A DNA stretch of 64,000 nt. It comes from an uncultured bacterium. Its GTDB lineage: Bacteria; Muiribacteriota; Ozemobacteria; Ozemobacterales; Ozemobacteraceae. Location: contig CALEDQ010000030.1 of assembly GCA_937949615.1 (NCBI GenBank), positions 233,473 through 297,472 of the forward strand. The letters run 5' to 3'. This document shows, piece by piece, positions 8,167 to 17,339 of the stretch. The position numbers and the translations under genes are program-made. Below the pieces are notes generated by a model. It made no database searches. It saw only the letters and a program-made list of their open reading frames with translations, and had not been told where the DNA came from. Each line of letters opens with the position of its first letter. The stretch's first letter is position 1.

Positions 8167-9732
8167 ATGAGGCTTTTTACCGCAGAGGAAATGCGTGCCG
8201 CCGACCGGCATGCCATCGAGAAAGTAGGCATTCCCGGCACGGTTCTGATGGAAAATGCCGGCATCAAGTCGTTGCTGACGATCGAGAAAATTCTCGGCGG
8301 CCTCAAGGGCAAGAGGTTCACCATAGTCTGTGGCCGCGGCAACAACGGGGGCGACGGCCTGGTAATCGCCCGGCATCTTTTCAATAACGATATTCCCGCT
8401 CACGTTTTCATCACCGCCACCCCTGAAGAAATGACGCCAGACGCTCGTCTCAACTGCGAAATTCTTCTCAGAACCGGGGTTACGCCGGTGCTGCTCAAAG
8501 AATCTCAGGATATAGACCGCCTGCGAATCGCGATGGAATTCTCTGAATGTCTGATAGACTGTCTCTATGGCACCGGCATCAAAGGCGACATTCAGGGTTT
8601 CCATGCCGATGTGATCAGAGCAATGAACGACACCCGCGCCACCCGTATCAGTATCGACCTGCCATCTGGCCTGTGCGCAACCACCGGCAGGCTGTCAAAT
8701 CCCAGTTTCAACGCCAACTACACCATTACCCTCGGGGTTCCGAAAGTCGGGCTATTTGTGTTGCCTGGCAAACGGGCGGCCGGCGAAATCTGGATTGCCG
8801 ACATCGGCTTGCCGGCAATTTCAGCGGCCAGCCCTGGCTCGACACACTTTCTTGTCACTTCCGGACTGGTTTCGGCTCTGCTGCCACAGCGCGATGACTG
8901 CATGCACAAGGGTGATGCCGGCAAACTGCTGATTATGGCCGGTTCTGAAGAATATCAGGGCGCCGGAGTCATGGCCTCATTCGGTGCGCACCGTGCCGGC
9001 ACCGGTATTGTCACTCTGGCTCTGCCTGATTGTCTGCAGGGCAAACTCGGCTGCCAGGTTCTGCCTGAGACCATTCTGCAGTATCTGCCCTCATTCGAGG
9101 GTGGCCTGTCGCTTTCGCCAGAAAAATGTTCAGAGCTGGCCGGACGCTACAGAACCATTCTGGCTGGCCCGGGTTGGGGTCGTGGCGCCACCCGCGCAAC
9201 CAGTCTGATCAATCTTCTTGAGAGCTGGAATGGTGTGATGGTCCTCGATGCCGATGCTCTCAACATGATTGCCGATACCGATCTTCTCGCAAAATCGCAG
9301 GCCCGCATCATCATTACCCCGCATCTCGCAGAAATGGCGAGACTCTGCCAGACAACAGTAGCCGACGTCGCTGAGAATCAGGTCGAAATTGCCCGTAAAT
9401 TTGCCGGTAAAAATCGCGTAACCGTAGTGCTGAAGTCAGCGATAACGGTAATCGCCGATTATCGGGGTGTCACCTACATCTGCAGTCGGCCGAACAGCGG
9501 TCTGGCCAGAGGCGGGTCGGGCGATCTGCTTTCTGGAATTATTGCCGGCCTTGCCGCCACCGGGATTCCAGAACTGCATGCTGCGCTTGCCGGTGTTTTT
9601 CTGCTTTCTGAATCGGCAGACCTTGCACGGGCCGAGCTCGGGGCTGACGCCATGTCGATTTCTGAGGTCGCTTCGTTCATTCCGAAGGCCTTTCGCAGCC
9701 TGCGCGGCGAAAATACCGGTGAGTCGCGCTGA
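8167..9732 (+). CDS. nnr: Bifunctional NAD(P)H-hydrate epimerase/dehydratase
   Basis: Metabolite-repair enzyme: the N-terminal YjeF_N domain epimerises R- and S-NAD(P)HX, and the C-terminal ribokinase-like domain dehydrates S-NAD(P)HX using ADP. The epimerase part spans about residues 1-215, with GRGNNGGDG at 56-64. The dehydratase part spans about 230-515, with KGDAGKLLIMAG near 247 and the nucleotide/catalytic loop GSGD at 450-453. Length (521) fits the fused bacterial form. The ATG is preceded by GGAGG at good spacing. It has its own promoter and appears monocistronic. Confidence 0.95.
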   Translation: MRLFTAEEMRAADRHAIEKVGIPGTVLMENAGIKSLLTIEKILGGLKGKRFTIVCGRGNNGGDGLVIARHLFNNDIPAHVFITATPEEMTPDARLNCEILLRTGVTPVLLKESQDIDRLRIAMEFSECLIDCLYGTGIKGDIQGFHADVIRAMNDTRATRISIDLPSGLCATTGRLSNPSFNANYTITLGVPKVGLFVLPGKRAAGEIWIADIGLPAISAASPGSTHFLVTSGLVSALLPQRDDCMHKGDAGKLLIMAGSEEYQGAGVMASFGAHRAGTGIVTLALPDCLQGKLGCQVLPETILQYLPSFEGGLSLSPEKCSELAGRYRTILAGPGWGRGATRATSLINLLESWNGVMVLDADALNMIADTDLLAKSQARIIITPHLAEMARLCQTTVADVAENQVEIARKFAGKNRVTVVLKSAITVIADYRGVTYICSRPNSGLARGGSGDLLSGIIAGLAATGIPELHAALAGVFLLSESADLARAELGADAMSISEVASFIPKAFRSLRGENTGESR

Positions 9733-9829
9733 TCATATTTTGCGATGAAAATAGCAAAAACTATGGAATTTTTTCGGGGCACAGTGCATAATTAACACAG
9801 CAAACAAACCCATAAAGCAGGTATAACAC

Positions 9830-10693
9830 TTGATAGGAATAACATTTATCGGTTCGGGGAGCAAAGGCAACGCGGCACTGCTTGAACTTGAAGGACGCAA
9901 CTATCTTCTAGACGCCGGGCTGTCGTGCAAAAGAATCAAAGATTTTCTCGATCAGCGGCAGCTTGATTTTTCTGATATCTCAGGCATCTTCGTCACGCAC
10001 GAGCATGATGACCATATCAAGGGACTGCGCGTTGTATTGAGCCGCACCGGCGATATTCCAGTCTATACCACCCGGGGCACTTTGTGCGCCCTCGCTTCCA
10101 AAGGGCTCGAAGTAAAAAACCACGTCGAACTTCTATACGGCCGTCAGCTTGAATTGAACGGCTGCCGCTGCCTGCCGTTCAAGGTGCCACACGATGCCAC
10201 CGAACCAGTCGGCCTCAGATTTGAGAGCTCGAACAAGATTATGACTCTGGCCACCGACCTTGGGCATGTTACCCCCGAAGTTCTCGAACACATGAAAGAT
10301 GCTGATCTGGTCTGCGTCGAAAGCAATTATGACGAAGACATGCTGCGCACCAGTTCTTACCCTTCCTGGTTGAAGCGCCGCATCAGAAGCCCAATGGGGC
10401 ACCTTCCCAACGAGGGCGTGCGCGGCATTCTTTCGCGCATGAGCAAGGTTCCTGAGGTTCTTGTGCTTATGCACATCAGCCAGGAGTCGAACACGCCAGA
10501 GCTTGCCAGAGAAGCTCTCGAAACCTTTTTTTCGAATTCAGGCGCCAGATTCAGAAGTGCCCACCTGAGTATCGCCACCCAGGACGAGCCTGGCGAAAGG
10601 CTTACCGTTGGTTCGCCGTTACCGGCAACCCTCAAAAAGCACCTTATCAGCAGATCTGAGCCAACAGCAGAGAAACGAGCAGTCACCAGATGA
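9830..10693 (+). CDS. YycJ/WalJ-like metallo-beta-lactamase-fold hydrolase
   Basis: 287-residue cytoplasmic MBL-fold protein. The metal-binding motif THEHDDH is at residues 56-62, after the N-terminal strand ITFIGSGSKGNAALLE, and further ligands are likely in ATDLGHVTPEV and ESNYDEDML. These phrases are characteristic of the YycJ (WalJ) family, associated with cell-wall or DNA metabolism and often a 5'-3' exonuclease-like fold. The start is TTG at 9830 with AGCAGGT upstream; no nearer ATG gives an intact N-terminal strand. Its stop overlaps the rlmH start (ATGA), implying translational coupling. Confidence 0.85.
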   Translation: MIGITFIGSGSKGNAALLELEGRNYLLDAGLSCKRIKDFLDQRQLDFSDISGIFVTHEHDDHIKGLRVVLSRTGDIPVYTTRGTLCALASKGLEVKNHVELLYGRQLELNGCRCLPFKVPHDATEPVGLRFESSNKIMTLATDLGHVTPEVLEHMKDADLVCVESNYDEDMLRTSSYPSWLKRRIRSPMGHLPNEGVRGILSRMSKVPEVLVLMHISQESNTPELAREALETFFSNSGARFRSAHLSIATQDEPGERLTVGSPLPATLKKHLISRSEPTAEKRAVTR

Positions 10694-11115
10694 AGGTCGA
10701 AATTCTCATGCCCGGCAAAATCGCTGACAAGCCTTATCAGAAACTGATAGAGCTTTATCTTGAACGCTGTTCAAGGCGATTACCGGTTGAGATAGTGAAT
10801 TGCCGCAATGAAGACGAACTGCTGCGACGACTGTCAGGGCGCGAATGTATCGTCGCGCTTGATGAGCATGCAAAATGCCATGATACCAACGGTTTCTGCC
10901 AATGGCTTGAAACAAAGATCAATTCAGGGGTAAACCGCATGACCTTCTGCCTGGGTGCTGCAGAAGGGCATGATCCACGGGTAAGAGCTGCCGCCACTGA
11001 GTTTATTTCTCTTTCTCCGCTGACTTTGAATCATCAGCTGGCACTTCTGGTAATAGCCGAACAGCTTTACCGTGCCGTTTCAATCATGTTTGGGGAGCCT
11101 TACCACAAAGCATGA
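10690..11115 (+). CDS. rlmH: 23S rRNA (pseudouridine1915-N3)-methyltransferase
   Basis: SPOUT-class methyltransferase that methylates pseudouridine 1915 of 23S rRNA in assembled ribosomes. The diagnostic C-terminal knot LSPLTLNHQLALLVIAEQ followed by LYRA and GEPYHKA is present, with the SAM-binding LGAAEGHD before it. At 141 residues it is slightly shorter than the usual 155-160. It is linked by ATGA overlaps to the upstream hydrolase and the downstream cheR. Confidence 0.93.
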   Translation: MKVEILMPGKIADKPYQKLIELYLERCSRRLPVEIVNCRNEDELLRRLSGRECIVALDEHAKCHDTNGFCQWLETKINSGVNRMTFCLGAAEGHDPRVRAAATEFISLSPLTLNHQLALLVIAEQLYRAVSIMFGEPYHKA

Positions 11116-11975
11116 TCAGCGTAGAACCCAGAAAAATTGCGAAAATCAGCCATCTGGTGCATGAATATTCAGGTATAATGATCGAGCGGGTTACCTCGAG
11201 ACAGGCTGAAAAAAAGATTCTCGACCAGATGATGCGTTACAAGGTCAGCTCGATCGACGATTACATACGCATTCTCGAAACCTGCAATCATAACCCGCTG
11301 GCCATGGATGATCTGATCGCCGACCTGACGGTGAGCGAAAGCTTCTTTTTTCGTAACCCGGCGCAGTTCGATTTCATGCTTGAAGTGCTGCTGCCGGAGT
11401 TTTTCACACTGCACGGTTATCAGTTCCCGTTCCGTATCTGGAGCGCCGGCTGTTCACGCGGCGAAGAGGCCTATTCGGTAGCGATGCTTGCCAGATACTT
11501 TCAAAACCGGTTTCCCGAAGCCAGGTTCTCGATCAATGCGGGTGACATCAACTCAAGAAATCTGCAGATGGCTCGTGAAGGCTTTTTTAACAGCCGTTCA
11601 CTGCGCGATAAGCTGCCTGAATTCGAGGGTCGCTTTGGCATGAAGCTCGGCAAGCCTGATTCAGACGGAAACTGCAGAGTTTCTGATGAAATCCGCAATA
11701 TGGTAGAATTTCAGCGTCTGAATTTAAAAAACCTGCAGAGCTTGCAATGCCTGACCGGGTCAGATATCATTTTCTGCAGAAATGTTCTGATTTATTTTGA
11801 TGAGAATCTGAGAAATCGTCTTTTCGAAGAGTTTTTCAAGTATCTTAACCCTGGAGGCGTGGTTTTCTTGGGCGAAACCGAATGCATGCCGGCCGGCATC
11901 GGTGGCTTTACGATGGTGAACCATAAAAACAGCTATGCCTACCGGAAACCTCTATTATCAAAGCAGAAAACATGA
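11112..11975 (+). CDS. cheR: Chemotaxis protein methyltransferase CheR
   Basis: SAM-dependent glutamyl methyltransferase that modifies chemoreceptors. The N-terminal helical domain spans about 1-75. Motif TVSESFFFR (residues 73-81) matches the CheR signature, and the SAM-binding IWSAGCSRGEEA spans 109-120. FCRNVLIYFD and the glycine loop NPGGVVFLGETE lie further on. Length (287) is normal. Start and stop both overlap neighbours (rlmH, cheB) by 4 nt. No cheA, cheW, cheY or receptor gene is in the window, so the pair serves components encoded elsewhere. Confidence 0.95.
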   Translation: MISVEPRKIAKISHLVHEYSGIMIERVTSRQAEKKILDQMMRYKVSSIDDYIRILETCNHNPLAMDDLIADLTVSESFFFRNPAQFDFMLEVLLPEFFTLHGYQFPFRIWSAGCSRGEEAYSVAMLARYFQNRFPEARFSINAGDINSRNLQMAREGFFNSRSLRDKLPEFEGRFGMKLGKPDSDGNCRVSDEIRNMVEFQRLNLKNLQSLQCLTGSDIIFCRNVLIYFDENLRNRLFEEFFKYLNPGGVVFLGETECMPAGIGGFTMVNHKNSYAYRKPLLSKQKT

Positions 11976-13036
11976 CCGAAACACGAAAAATAAAGGTTCT
12001 GATTGTTGATGACTCTGCCTTCATGCGCACCGCAATCGAGCGCATGCTTCAGACCGACCCCGGCATCGAAATTGCCGGCTCAGCCGCCAATGGTCGTGAA
12101 GCAGTCGAAAAGGTAGCGAGACTCAAGCCCGATGTCGTGACCATGGACGTCGAAATGCCGATTATGGACGGACTGCAGGCGCTGAAAGAAATTATGCGCA
12201 TCTGCCCGACCCCTGTTCTTATGGTAAGCTCTCTCACCAAAGAAGGAGCCAAGGTTACTCTCGACGCCTTCGATCTCGGCGCCGTTGACTACGTGCCCAA
12301 ACCAGGCTCGACACTTTCAGCAACCATTCTTACCCTCAAAGACGATCTGCTGCACAAGATTCACGCGGCAGCCAGCTGCAAACCGCAGGCCATCAAGCTT
12401 GAATATTCACAGGCGCGCCGGGGCCCCAAGAAAAATACCACCAACACCGACGAAGTCATCAATCGTGCCATCTTTATCGGTTCATCGACTGGCGGCCCGC
12501 CAGCGATTCAGAAAATTCTGACTCTTATAGATCCGGCTCTGCCGGCGCCGATTGTCATTGCCCAGCACATGCCCAAGGCTTTTACCGCCGCTTTTGCCTC
12601 AAGACTCAACATGCTCTGCGGCATCAGGGTTAAAGAAGCCTGCGACGGCGAAACGCTGCAGAACTCGATTGCCTACATCTGCCCGGGTGACCACCAGACG
12701 CGGGTGAGCCGTTCCCTCGACGGCCGTTGCTGTTTTTCGGTCACGCCCAATTCGGTCGAACAGGATAGATTCGCCCCCTGCATCAACACCCTGTTTTTCT
12801 CTGCGGCCAAAGAATTTGCCCACAAATGTATCGGCGTAATTCTTACCGGTATGGGTGAAGACGGGGTGCGCGGCATGAAAAATATCAAGCTTATGGGTGG
12901 GCTCACCATTGCCCAGGACCGCAATTCTTCGGTTGTTTACGGCATGCCGAGAGCCGCCCTCGAACAGGAAGCAGCCGTGCGCATTCTCAGCCTCGAAGAG
13001 ATTGCCCGCGAAATCGAGCTTTCAGTCAAACTTTAA
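11972..13036 (+). CDS. cheB: Chemotaxis response regulator protein-glutamate methylesterase CheB
   Basis: Two-domain enzyme that removes methyl groups from chemoreceptors or deamidates them. The receiver domain (about 5-125) has the acidic pair Asp13/14 and phosphoacceptor Asp59 (TMDVEMPIMDG). The esterase domain (about 165-352) has Ser171/172 in GSSTGG, His199 in AQHMP and Asp297 in MGEDGVRGM, the catalytic triad region. Length (354) is standard. It overlaps cheR by 4 nt, so methylation and demethylation enzymes are coexpressed. Confidence 0.96.
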   Translation: MTETRKIKVLIVDDSAFMRTAIERMLQTDPGIEIAGSAANGREAVEKVARLKPDVVTMDVEMPIMDGLQALKEIMRICPTPVLMVSSLTKEGAKVTLDAFDLGAVDYVPKPGSTLSATILTLKDDLLHKIHAAASCKPQAIKLEYSQARRGPKKNTTNTDEVINRAIFIGSSTGGPPAIQKILTLIDPALPAPIVIAQHMPKAFTAAFASRLNMLCGIRVKEACDGETLQNSIAYICPGDHQTRVSRSLDGRCCFSVTPNSVEQDRFAPCINTLFFSAAKEFAHKCIGVILTGMGEDGVRGMKNIKLMGGLTIAQDRNSSVVYGMPRAALEQEAAVRILSLEEIAREIELSVKL

Positions 13037-13056
13037 AAACATTCAGGAGCATCTTT

Positions 13057-13557
13057 GTGACTTTCAATACTGACGAACTCATGGAAATGGCTATTCAGAT
13101 CGAAAAAAATGGTAAAGAATACTATGGTCTGATGACTGAAAAATCTCATAATCCCGAAGTAAAGCAGGTTTTTGAGTATCTTGGCCGTGAAGAGCAGAGC
13201 CATCTCGAAAACTTTGTCAAAATCCGCGAAAAACTCGCCAAGAGCCAGGCTGAAAACGAGTTTGAAATCGCCGACGAGTATAACACCCCTGAAATGTTCG
13301 GCTACCTAAACGCCCTGTTCGATGGTCGAGTTTTTCCCAATCTGCGCTCGCACGCCGAAATCGCCAACGAAATAAACACTGATGAACAGGCGATTTATCA
13401 TGCCATCGGCTTTGAAAAAGATACCGTTCTGTTTTTTCAGGAAATTCTCAGCATTCTCGGCCCGGCTGATCAGAACAAGAGCCTGGTTGAAGAATTGATC
13501 CGTCAGGAAAAGATTCATATCGCCAGACTTTACACACTGCTTGGCAATATCAAATAG
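13057..13557 (+). CDS. Ferritin-like (rubrerythrin-type) diiron protein
   Basis: 166 residues with the pattern of a four-helix ferritin-like bundle: Glu16 in helix 1 (MAIQIEKNGKEYY), EEQSH at 46-50 in helix 2, EINTDEQAIYHAIGFEKD in helix 3 and EELIRQEKIHI in helix 4. The Glu/His spacing matches rubrerythrin-like diiron sites, but no rubredoxin domain is attached. A role in peroxide reduction or iron handling is inferred. The start is GTG with CAGGAGC upstream. It follows cheB by 20 nt and precedes the sugar transferase by 3 nt. Confidence 0.8.
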   Translation: MTFNTDELMEMAIQIEKNGKEYYGLMTEKSHNPEVKQVFEYLGREEQSHLENFVKIREKLAKSQAENEFEIADEYNTPEMFGYLNALFDGRVFPNLRSHAEIANEINTDEQAIYHAIGFEKDTVLFFQEILSILGPADQNKSLVEELIRQEKIHIARLYTLLGNIK

Positions 13558-13560
13558 GTC

Positions 13561-15024
13561 ATGGCCGGAACCAGAAGCCGCAAAAGATGGCAGGGCCTGA
13601 GACTGCCTCAGGGCGCAGAAACCATGGTTTCGCTGTTTCTGCTGTTATTCGATGCCCTGCTGCTCAACCAGGTGTTTACCATCACCTTTACCCTGTGGCT
13701 TCGTTCCGACCCGCAGATTCAGCTTTATCTCGATTCATACCTGTATGTGCGCTGGATACTGTTTGCGCTTTATGTCAGCTTCGGGCTCCTTTCAGGCATC
13801 TTCAATATCAGAAAGCTGACGGCGGCGTCAGACATTTTTTCGCACACTTCAAGTGCTCTACTGGCCTCATTTATCGGCTTCAACCTGCTGGCCTTCTTTT
13901 CGCGGGCGGTGGCGTATTATGCCTACACTTTTCCCCGGCCGATTTTTCTGCTGGCGACAGGTCTGAGCATCTTTGCCACCTTTGTCATCAGAGTGCTCGT
14001 ATCAGCACTGCTCAAGCCGCATCCCCGCATGCTCAGAGCCATAATCATCGGCGACCAGTCAGAAGGCCGGCGAATTATCAAGCATTTTCACCGTCGCGGT
14101 GGTGTGCGCTTCAGAATTGTTCACACGATGACCTCCGATCAACTGCCGGATCTCGCCTCTGAGGTGATTTTTCGTAATGCCCACGAAGTTTTCGTCACCG
14201 ACCCGAATCTGAATCTCGACAGTTTCTGGGCACAGATCTATTACAGCCGCAAAGAAGAACCGCACGACTTCAGAGTCCGCATTTCAATCGATCCGCGCAA
14301 AGCCGCAGGCACCGTCGGACTGCAGAGTCTTGAAGATTTTCCTCTCATAACCATTACATCCAGGCCGCTCGCCTCGCTTGAGCGATTTATCAAAAGAGCT
14401 TTCGACATTTTCTTTGCAATATTCGCGCTGCTGATAAGCATGCCGGTGATGATCACCACCGCAATTCTCGTAAGACTTGATTCTCCCGGCCCGATTTTTT
14501 ACAAACAGAAGCGTGTCGGTCGCTACGGCAAAGAATTCGACGTAATCAAGTTCAGATCTATGCGGGTCGGCTCAGAGGCAAAATCAGGACCGACTGTATC
14601 GACAGCCGATGATCCGCGGATTTCACCGCTCGGAAAATTTCTACGTCGGTTTGGCATCGACGAACTGCCGCAGTTTTTTCTCGTTCTGACCGGCGAAATG
14701 TCGGTCGTGGGGCCACGCCCCGAGAGACCGTTTTTCGTCAAAGATTACTATGAATTTCAGGGCCGCCGCCTGGCTGTAAAACCCGGTGTCACAGGGCTTG
14801 CTGCAGTAAACTCACGTTACTACCTCAGGCTTGTCGACAAAGTTACCTACGACTATTACTATCTCGATAACTACAGCTTCATTCTCGATATCAAAATTAT
14901 TTTCCAGACCGTCTGGGTATTGCTTTTCAAATCGAACAAGGCTCTGCAGGATCAGCACCACGAGCTCGACAGAATGAAGATGCCGCCCGAAGAAACCCAG
15001 CCAGGAGAAAATAATGGCAATTAA
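13561..15024 (+). CDS. Polyprenyl glycosylphosphotransferase (undecaprenyl-phosphate sugar phosphotransferase)
   Basis: 487 residues of the WcaJ/WbaP type, which transfers a sugar-1-phosphate to undecaprenyl phosphate to start exopolysaccharide or O-antigen synthesis. The N-terminus has about four membrane segments (residues 20-150), followed by a Rossmann-like linker (AIIIGDQSEGRRIIKHF). The C-terminal catalytic domain begins with a membrane helix near 280 and contains SPGPIFYKQKRVGRYGKEF, KFRSMR, GKFLRRFGIDELPQF and GEMSVVGPRPERP. No other polysaccharide genes are adjacent. The 3' end overlaps the DUF1858 gene by 11 nt. Confidence 0.93.
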   Translation: MAGTRSRKRWQGLRLPQGAETMVSLFLLLFDALLLNQVFTITFTLWLRSDPQIQLYLDSYLYVRWILFALYVSFGLLSGIFNIRKLTAASDIFSHTSSALLASFIGFNLLAFFSRAVAYYAYTFPRPIFLLATGLSIFATFVIRVLVSALLKPHPRMLRAIIIGDQSEGRRIIKHFHRRGGVRFRIVHTMTSDQLPDLASEVIFRNAHEVFVTDPNLNLDSFWAQIYYSRKEEPHDFRVRISIDPRKAAGTVGLQSLEDFPLITITSRPLASLERFIKRAFDIFFAIFALLISMPVMITTAILVRLDSPGPIFYKQKRVGRYGKEFDVIKFRSMRVGSEAKSGPTVSTADDPRISPLGKFLRRFGIDELPQFFLVLTGEMSVVGPRPERPFFVKDYYEFQGRRLAVKPGVTGLAAVNSRYYLRLVDKVTYDYYYLDNYSFILDIKIIFQTVWVLLFKSNKALQDQHHELDRMKMPPEETQPGENNGN

Positions 15025-15205
15025 CGAAAATATGACGATCGCCGAAATACTAAAAGCCAGACCTGACGCGGCCAGAATTCTGCAACAGTTCGGCATGCAC
15101 TGTATCGGTTGCGCGGTAGCGGCCGGCGAGACACTTGAAGGCGCTGCAAAAGCGCATGAAGTCGACCTGGAAAAACTTCTTCAAGCTCTGAAAACAGAGA
15201 ACTGA
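15014..15205 (+). CDS. DUF1858 redox-disulfide protein
   Basis: 63-residue cytoplasmic protein of the DUF1858 / hybrid-cluster-associated redox disulfide family. It has the N-terminal MTIAEILKARPDAARIL and the CxxC MHCIGCAVA (Cys30, Cys33). Members are proposed thiol-redox or cluster-binding adaptors; the partner is not evident here. It starts inside the end of the sugar transferase gene, downstream of an AGGAGA ribosome-binding site. Confidence 0.85.
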   Translation: MAINENMTIAEILKARPDAARILQQFGMHCIGCAVAAGETLEGAAKAHEVDLEKLLQALKTEN

Positions 15206-15293
15206 GCCGACAGGCATTTTATGCCATTTTGCCGACGGCTTATCACCGATTCAGACAGCATTATGCCAGTTCCTCTTCCTTGTCAATTCAGGT

Positions 15294-15322
15294 TTGGAAT
15301 AGTCTGTAAACTGTGGTATACT
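15294..15322 (+). promoter_or_regulatory. Promoter of dxs with extended -10
   Basis: TTGGAA (15294-15299), a 17-bp spacer and TATACT (15317-15322) preceded by TG-g, giving an extended -10. The predicted start near 15329 lies downstream of the GTG at 15313, so that GTG cannot be the translation start of dxs. Confidence 0.65.
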
Positions 15323-15351
15323 TCTGCAAATCTGTTGCCACGATCAACCCG

Positions 15352-17235
15352 ATGATTTTAAACCGAATTCGCGAACCCAGAGACCTGGAAAGCCTTTCAA
15401 TAGACGAACTGAAGCAGCTCAGTGGCGAAATCCGCGAGCGCATAATTAACGTCGTCAGCCAGAATGGTGGTCATCTGGCGAGCAACCTCGGCATAGTAGA
15501 ACTGACACTGGCTGTTCATCGCGTTTTTCATTCACCCCACGATCAGATTGTCTGGGATGTCGGGCATCAGTCTTATACCCACAAAATTATCACCGGCCGG
15601 GCCGAGCAATTTGCAACCCTGAGAACTTTTGGCGGTCTGAGCGGGTTTCCCAAAATATGTGAAAGCCGGCATGACATTTTCAACACCGGCCACAGCTCCA
15701 CATCAATTTCTGCCGCTCAAGGCCTTGCGATAGCGAAAGAACAGCTGCAGATGGGTGGCAAGACAATAGCTGTAATCGGGGATGGCGCCCTGACCGCCGG
15801 TATGGCCTTTGAAGCTCTAAATTTTACCGGCCACGAAAAAAACGACGTGGTGGTTATTCTCAATGATAACGAGATGTCGATTTCTCCGAATGTCGGCGCC
15901 CTTTCGATGTATCTGCACCGGCTCAGACTCGAACCGGCCTACACCACGCCGAAAGATTATCTTGCCCACATACTCAAGCAGATCCCCGGCTTTGGTTCAA
16001 GGCTTTACAATGTAATCAGCCGACTCGAAGGCAGTCTTAAATACCTGCTGACTCCGGGTATGCTCTTTGAAGAATTTGGTTTTAAATATTTCGGGCCAGT
16101 CGACGGCTACGATTTTGAAACGCTTGAAAGGGCTCTGATAAGGGCAAGAGACCGCAAAGGGCCGGTGCTCGTTCACGTTCTGACCGAAAAGGGTCGCGGC
16201 TATCAGCCGGCTCAGGAACAACGCCCCAAATTTCATGGCATCGGCCCTTTCGAGATCGAGACCGGCAAAGTTAAAAAATCAGGCGAAGCCAGACCGACCT
16301 TTACTGAAGTATTCGGCGAAACTATCTGCGGACTTGCCCAGACCAACCGCAAAATCGTGGCAATTACCGCCGCCATGAAGGAGGGCACCGGTCTTAACCG
16401 CTTTGCCAGCGAGCACCCGTCGCGCTTTTTCGACGTCGGCATCGCCGAACAGCATGCGGTAACCATGGCGGCAGGCATGGCAAGAGGCGGTCTTAAGCCT
16501 TTCGTCGCCATTTATTCAACTTTCATGCAGAGAGCCTTCGACCAGGTGGTTCACGATGTTGCTCTGATGAATCTGCCGGTGGTCTTCTGTCTTGACCGGG
16601 CCGGACTGGTCGGCGAAGACGGCCCCACTCATCACGGCGCCTTCGATATCTCTTTCCTGAGGGCTATCCCCAACCTGCAATTTCTCGCCCCCGCAGACGA
16701 AGCAGAACTGAAAACGATGCTGCATTACGCTGCTTCAGCGGCCGGACCGGTAGCCATAAGATACCCGCGTGGCACCAGTGCCTGCAGCCTCGAGTCAGGA
16801 CAGCGCCACCCGTTGTTGCAGGCCGGCAAAGCTGAAATAGTCAAAGAAGGGTCGCAGATTTCTGTATGGGCCCTCGGACACACCCTTGGTGCGGCAGCCC
16901 GGGCAGTTGAAGAGCTTGATAAACAGGGCATCAGCGCCCGACTGGTCAACCCAAGATTCATTCGTCCCTTCGACACCGAACTTCTCGCAGATTCAGTCAG
17001 ACGCAACCTGCCGATCGTCACTGTCGAAGAAAACACGCTGCCAGGCGGCTTTGGCAGCCTGGTAGCAGAGCATGCAATGGAACTTGGCCACACAGCCGGG
17101 ATTCTGCGCATCGGCCTTCCCGACGAGTTTGTGCCACACGGCAGTCAGGAAGAACTTCGCCACATGTTGAAAATCGATGCTGAAGGCATTAAAGAACGCA
17201 TTGTCAGCTGGTTAAAAACCCGTCACCGTCCGTAA
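15352..17235 (+). CDS. dxs: 1-deoxy-D-xylulose-5-phosphate synthase
   Basis: Thiamine-diphosphate enzyme that condenses pyruvate and glyceraldehyde-3-phosphate in the first step of the MEP isoprenoid pathway. Family motifs are all present: DVGHQSYTHKIITGR, GHSSTSISAAQGLA, the TPP/Mg motif GDGALTAGMAFEALN with NDNEMSI, the central IAEQHAVTMAAGMA and the C-terminal LPGGFGSLVAEHA. The product from ATG 15352 is 627 residues, the normal length. An in-frame GTG at 15313 overlaps the promoter and is rejected. It is followed by a shared terminator and faces glgB. Confidence 0.97.
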   Translation: MILNRIREPRDLESLSIDELKQLSGEIRERIINVVSQNGGHLASNLGIVELTLAVHRVFHSPHDQIVWDVGHQSYTHKIITGRAEQFATLRTFGGLSGFPKICESRHDIFNTGHSSTSISAAQGLAIAKEQLQMGGKTIAVIGDGALTAGMAFEALNFTGHEKNDVVVILNDNEMSISPNVGALSMYLHRLRLEPAYTTPKDYLAHILKQIPGFGSRLYNVISRLEGSLKYLLTPGMLFEEFGFKYFGPVDGYDFETLERALIRARDRKGPVLVHVLTEKGRGYQPAQEQRPKFHGIGPFEIETGKVKKSGEARPTFTEVFGETICGLAQTNRKIVAITAAMKEGTGLNRFASEHPSRFFDVGIAEQHAVTMAAGMARGGLKPFVAIYSTFMQRAFDQVVHDVALMNLPVVFCLDRAGLVGEDGPTHHGAFDISFLRAIPNLQFLAPADEAELKTMLHYAASAAGPVAIRYPRGTSACSLESGQRHPLLQAGKAEIVKEGSQISVWALGHTLGAAARAVEELDKQGISARLVNPRFIRPFDTELLADSVRRNLPIVTVEENTLPGGFGSLVAEHAMELGHTAGILRIGLPDEFVPHGSQEELRHMLKIDAEGIKERIVSWLKTRHRP

Positions 17236-17292
17236 ACTCCGCCGGCACAGACACTGCCAGCTGCGCCCGCAGCTATCCGCAAAAGCATAAAT

Positions 17293-17330
17293 AAAAAAGC
17301 GGCTGTTTCATTTGAAACAGCCGCTTTTTT
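17293..17330. terminator. Bidirectional terminator between dxs and glgB
   Basis: A perfect 18-bp inverted repeat (17293-17310 with 17313-17330) with GCGGCTG core, flanked by six A on the left and six T on the right, so it works in both directions between the convergent dxs and glgB genes. Confidence 0.9.
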
Positions 17331-17339
17331 ATTTAACTC

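Noticed and set aside
15280..15285. TTGTCA as the -35 of dxs
   Set aside because: It is 31 bp from the TATACT; TTGGAA at 15294 gives the correct 17-bp spacing.
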